DNA of 22,549 nt from Scalindua sp964437425 (GTDB taxonomy: Bacteria; Planctomycetota; Brocadiia; Brocadiales; Scalinduaceae). Each line of letters begins with the position of its first letter. Positions within the stretch are counted from its first letter, which is position 1. The stretch is from the NCBI GenBank assembly GCA_964437425.1, contig CAYTGO010000049.1:1-22549 (forward strand), read 5' to 3'. The translations under genes were made by a program, and so were the position numbers. Shown here piece by piece: positions 22,140-22,549 of the stretch. The notes beneath the pieces were generated by a model, which ran no database searches, was not told the DNA's origin, and worked only from the letters and a program-made list of their open reading frames with translations.

Positions 22140-22549
22140 GTGAAGTTAAGAATTATGTTGTTTTCTGTTTTAATGCTGTTTGCTTTTTCAGGTATTATTA
22201 TTGCACAAGATGATGCTAAGCCGGCTAGTGCTGCAGCCGGGTGGTCAGAGTCTCAAAAGCTCAGCTATATCCTTGGCACTCAAATTGGTAATTTCGCTAA
22301 GCAGAGTGAATTTGAAGTGAACTTAGAATTGTTTGCCAAGGGGCTGGATGATACTGCAAAGGGGAACGAGCCTGCGATGTCACAGACTGAGATCAATATT
22401 TTTATGGCCGCTCTTCAAAAGAAGGCACAGGAAAAAGCACAAGCCGCAATGGAAGTTGCAGGTGCTGAAAACTCCAAAATTGGCCAGGCTTTTCTTGATG
22501 CCAATAAGGAGAAGGATGGCGTTAAGGTAACCGATTCAGGCCTACAGTA
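22140..22549 (+). CDS. FKBP-type peptidyl-prolyl cis-trans isomerase (FkpA/Mip-like), N-terminal part
   Basis: The gene begins with GTG at 22140 (GAGGAG six bases upstream) and runs off the right edge after 136 codons. A signal peptide covers residues 1 to about 21 (ends FSGIIIAQD). Then comes the helical FKBP N-terminal dimerisation domain (QKLSYILGTQIGNFAKQ...) with a Lys/Gln/Ala-rich helix, and the family phrase AFLDANKEKDGVKVTDSGLQ that leads into the catalytic FKBP domain outside the window. It is a periplasmic folding helper. An intergenic region of 241 bases without recognisable features precedes it. Confidence 0.9.
   Translation, partial: MKLRIMLFSVLMLFAFSGIIIAQDDAKPASAAAGWSESQKLSYILGTQIGNFAKQSEFEVNLELFAKGLDDTAKGNEPAMSQTEINIFMAALQKKAQEKAQAAMEVAGAENSKIGQAFLDANKEKDGVKVTDSGLQ

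Noticed and set aside
1..22549. tRNA, rRNA, CRISPR arrays, transposases and phage genes
   Set aside because: I looked for cloverleaf-like segments, regular spacer repeats and transposase motifs and saw none.

Overview
The window looks like a contig from a strictly or mainly anaerobic bacterium with an AT-rich genome, many c-type cytochromes and a large set of oxygen-defence genes. A Ni-type carbon monoxide dehydrogenase (Wood-Ljungdahl type), several haem c proteins, rubrerythrins, superoxide reductases and a cbb3 oxidase together fit an anammox planctomycete (Brocadiales, 'Candidatus Scalindua'-like). This assignment is inferred from gene content and composition; no marker gene is present. 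Two runs of exactly 100 N show that the sequence is a scaffolded draft.

Layout. (1) Positions 1-8199, all on the minus strand and transcribed right to left: a TPP-dependent acetolactate synthase-like enzyme, an aldehyde dehydrogenase, an exported Tll0287-like haem c protein, a cytoplasmic superoxide reductase, aspartate ammonia-lyase, an iron-sulfur flavoprotein, a tetrahaem cytochrome, a 64-residue unknown protein and, after a 451-base gap, the start of cooS. (2) 8200-8750: a divergent control region. (3) 8751-12437, plus strand: a Tat-exported superoxide reductase-like protein, a flavin oxidoreductase with a C-terminal Cys4 domain, a tandem desulforedoxin, a rubredoxin-desulforedoxin fusion, two rubrerythrins and a mini-desulforedoxin. 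(4) 12438-13045: a GC-richer unexplained block followed by a promoter region. (5) 13046-21225, plus strand: cytochrome c'-like protein, ccoI, ccoS, a ccoN-ccoO fusion, ccoQ and ccoP pieces, ccoG and a SafE-like membrane protein. (6) 21317-22549: a secreted DUF1566 protein and the start of an FKBP-type peptidyl-prolyl isomerase.

How the genes work together. The plus-strand cluster reads as a two-layer oxygen response. A soluble and exported superoxide/peroxide reduction chain (flavin reductase, rubredoxin-type carriers, rubrerythrin and superoxide reductase) is followed by a high-affinity membrane oxidase with its copper/haem assembly genes. The minus-strand cluster carries a second superoxide reductase and an Isf-type flavoprotein, so part of it may serve the same response, combined with a small carbon/nitrogen metabolism module.

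The most striking signal is regulatory. Three operons (minus-strand TPP operon, exported SOR/rubrerythrin operon, cbb3 operon) each have a sigma-54-like -24/-12 element (GG-N10-GC). In each case a 16-base box (two TTCGC-like half-sites 11 bases apart, AT-rich between) ends or begins 119-120 bases upstream of the GG. In the divergent region two such boxes sit between the two promoters and could serve both. This suggests one sigma-54 enhancer-binding regulator controlling the whole locus, which I found by eye and could not test statistically.
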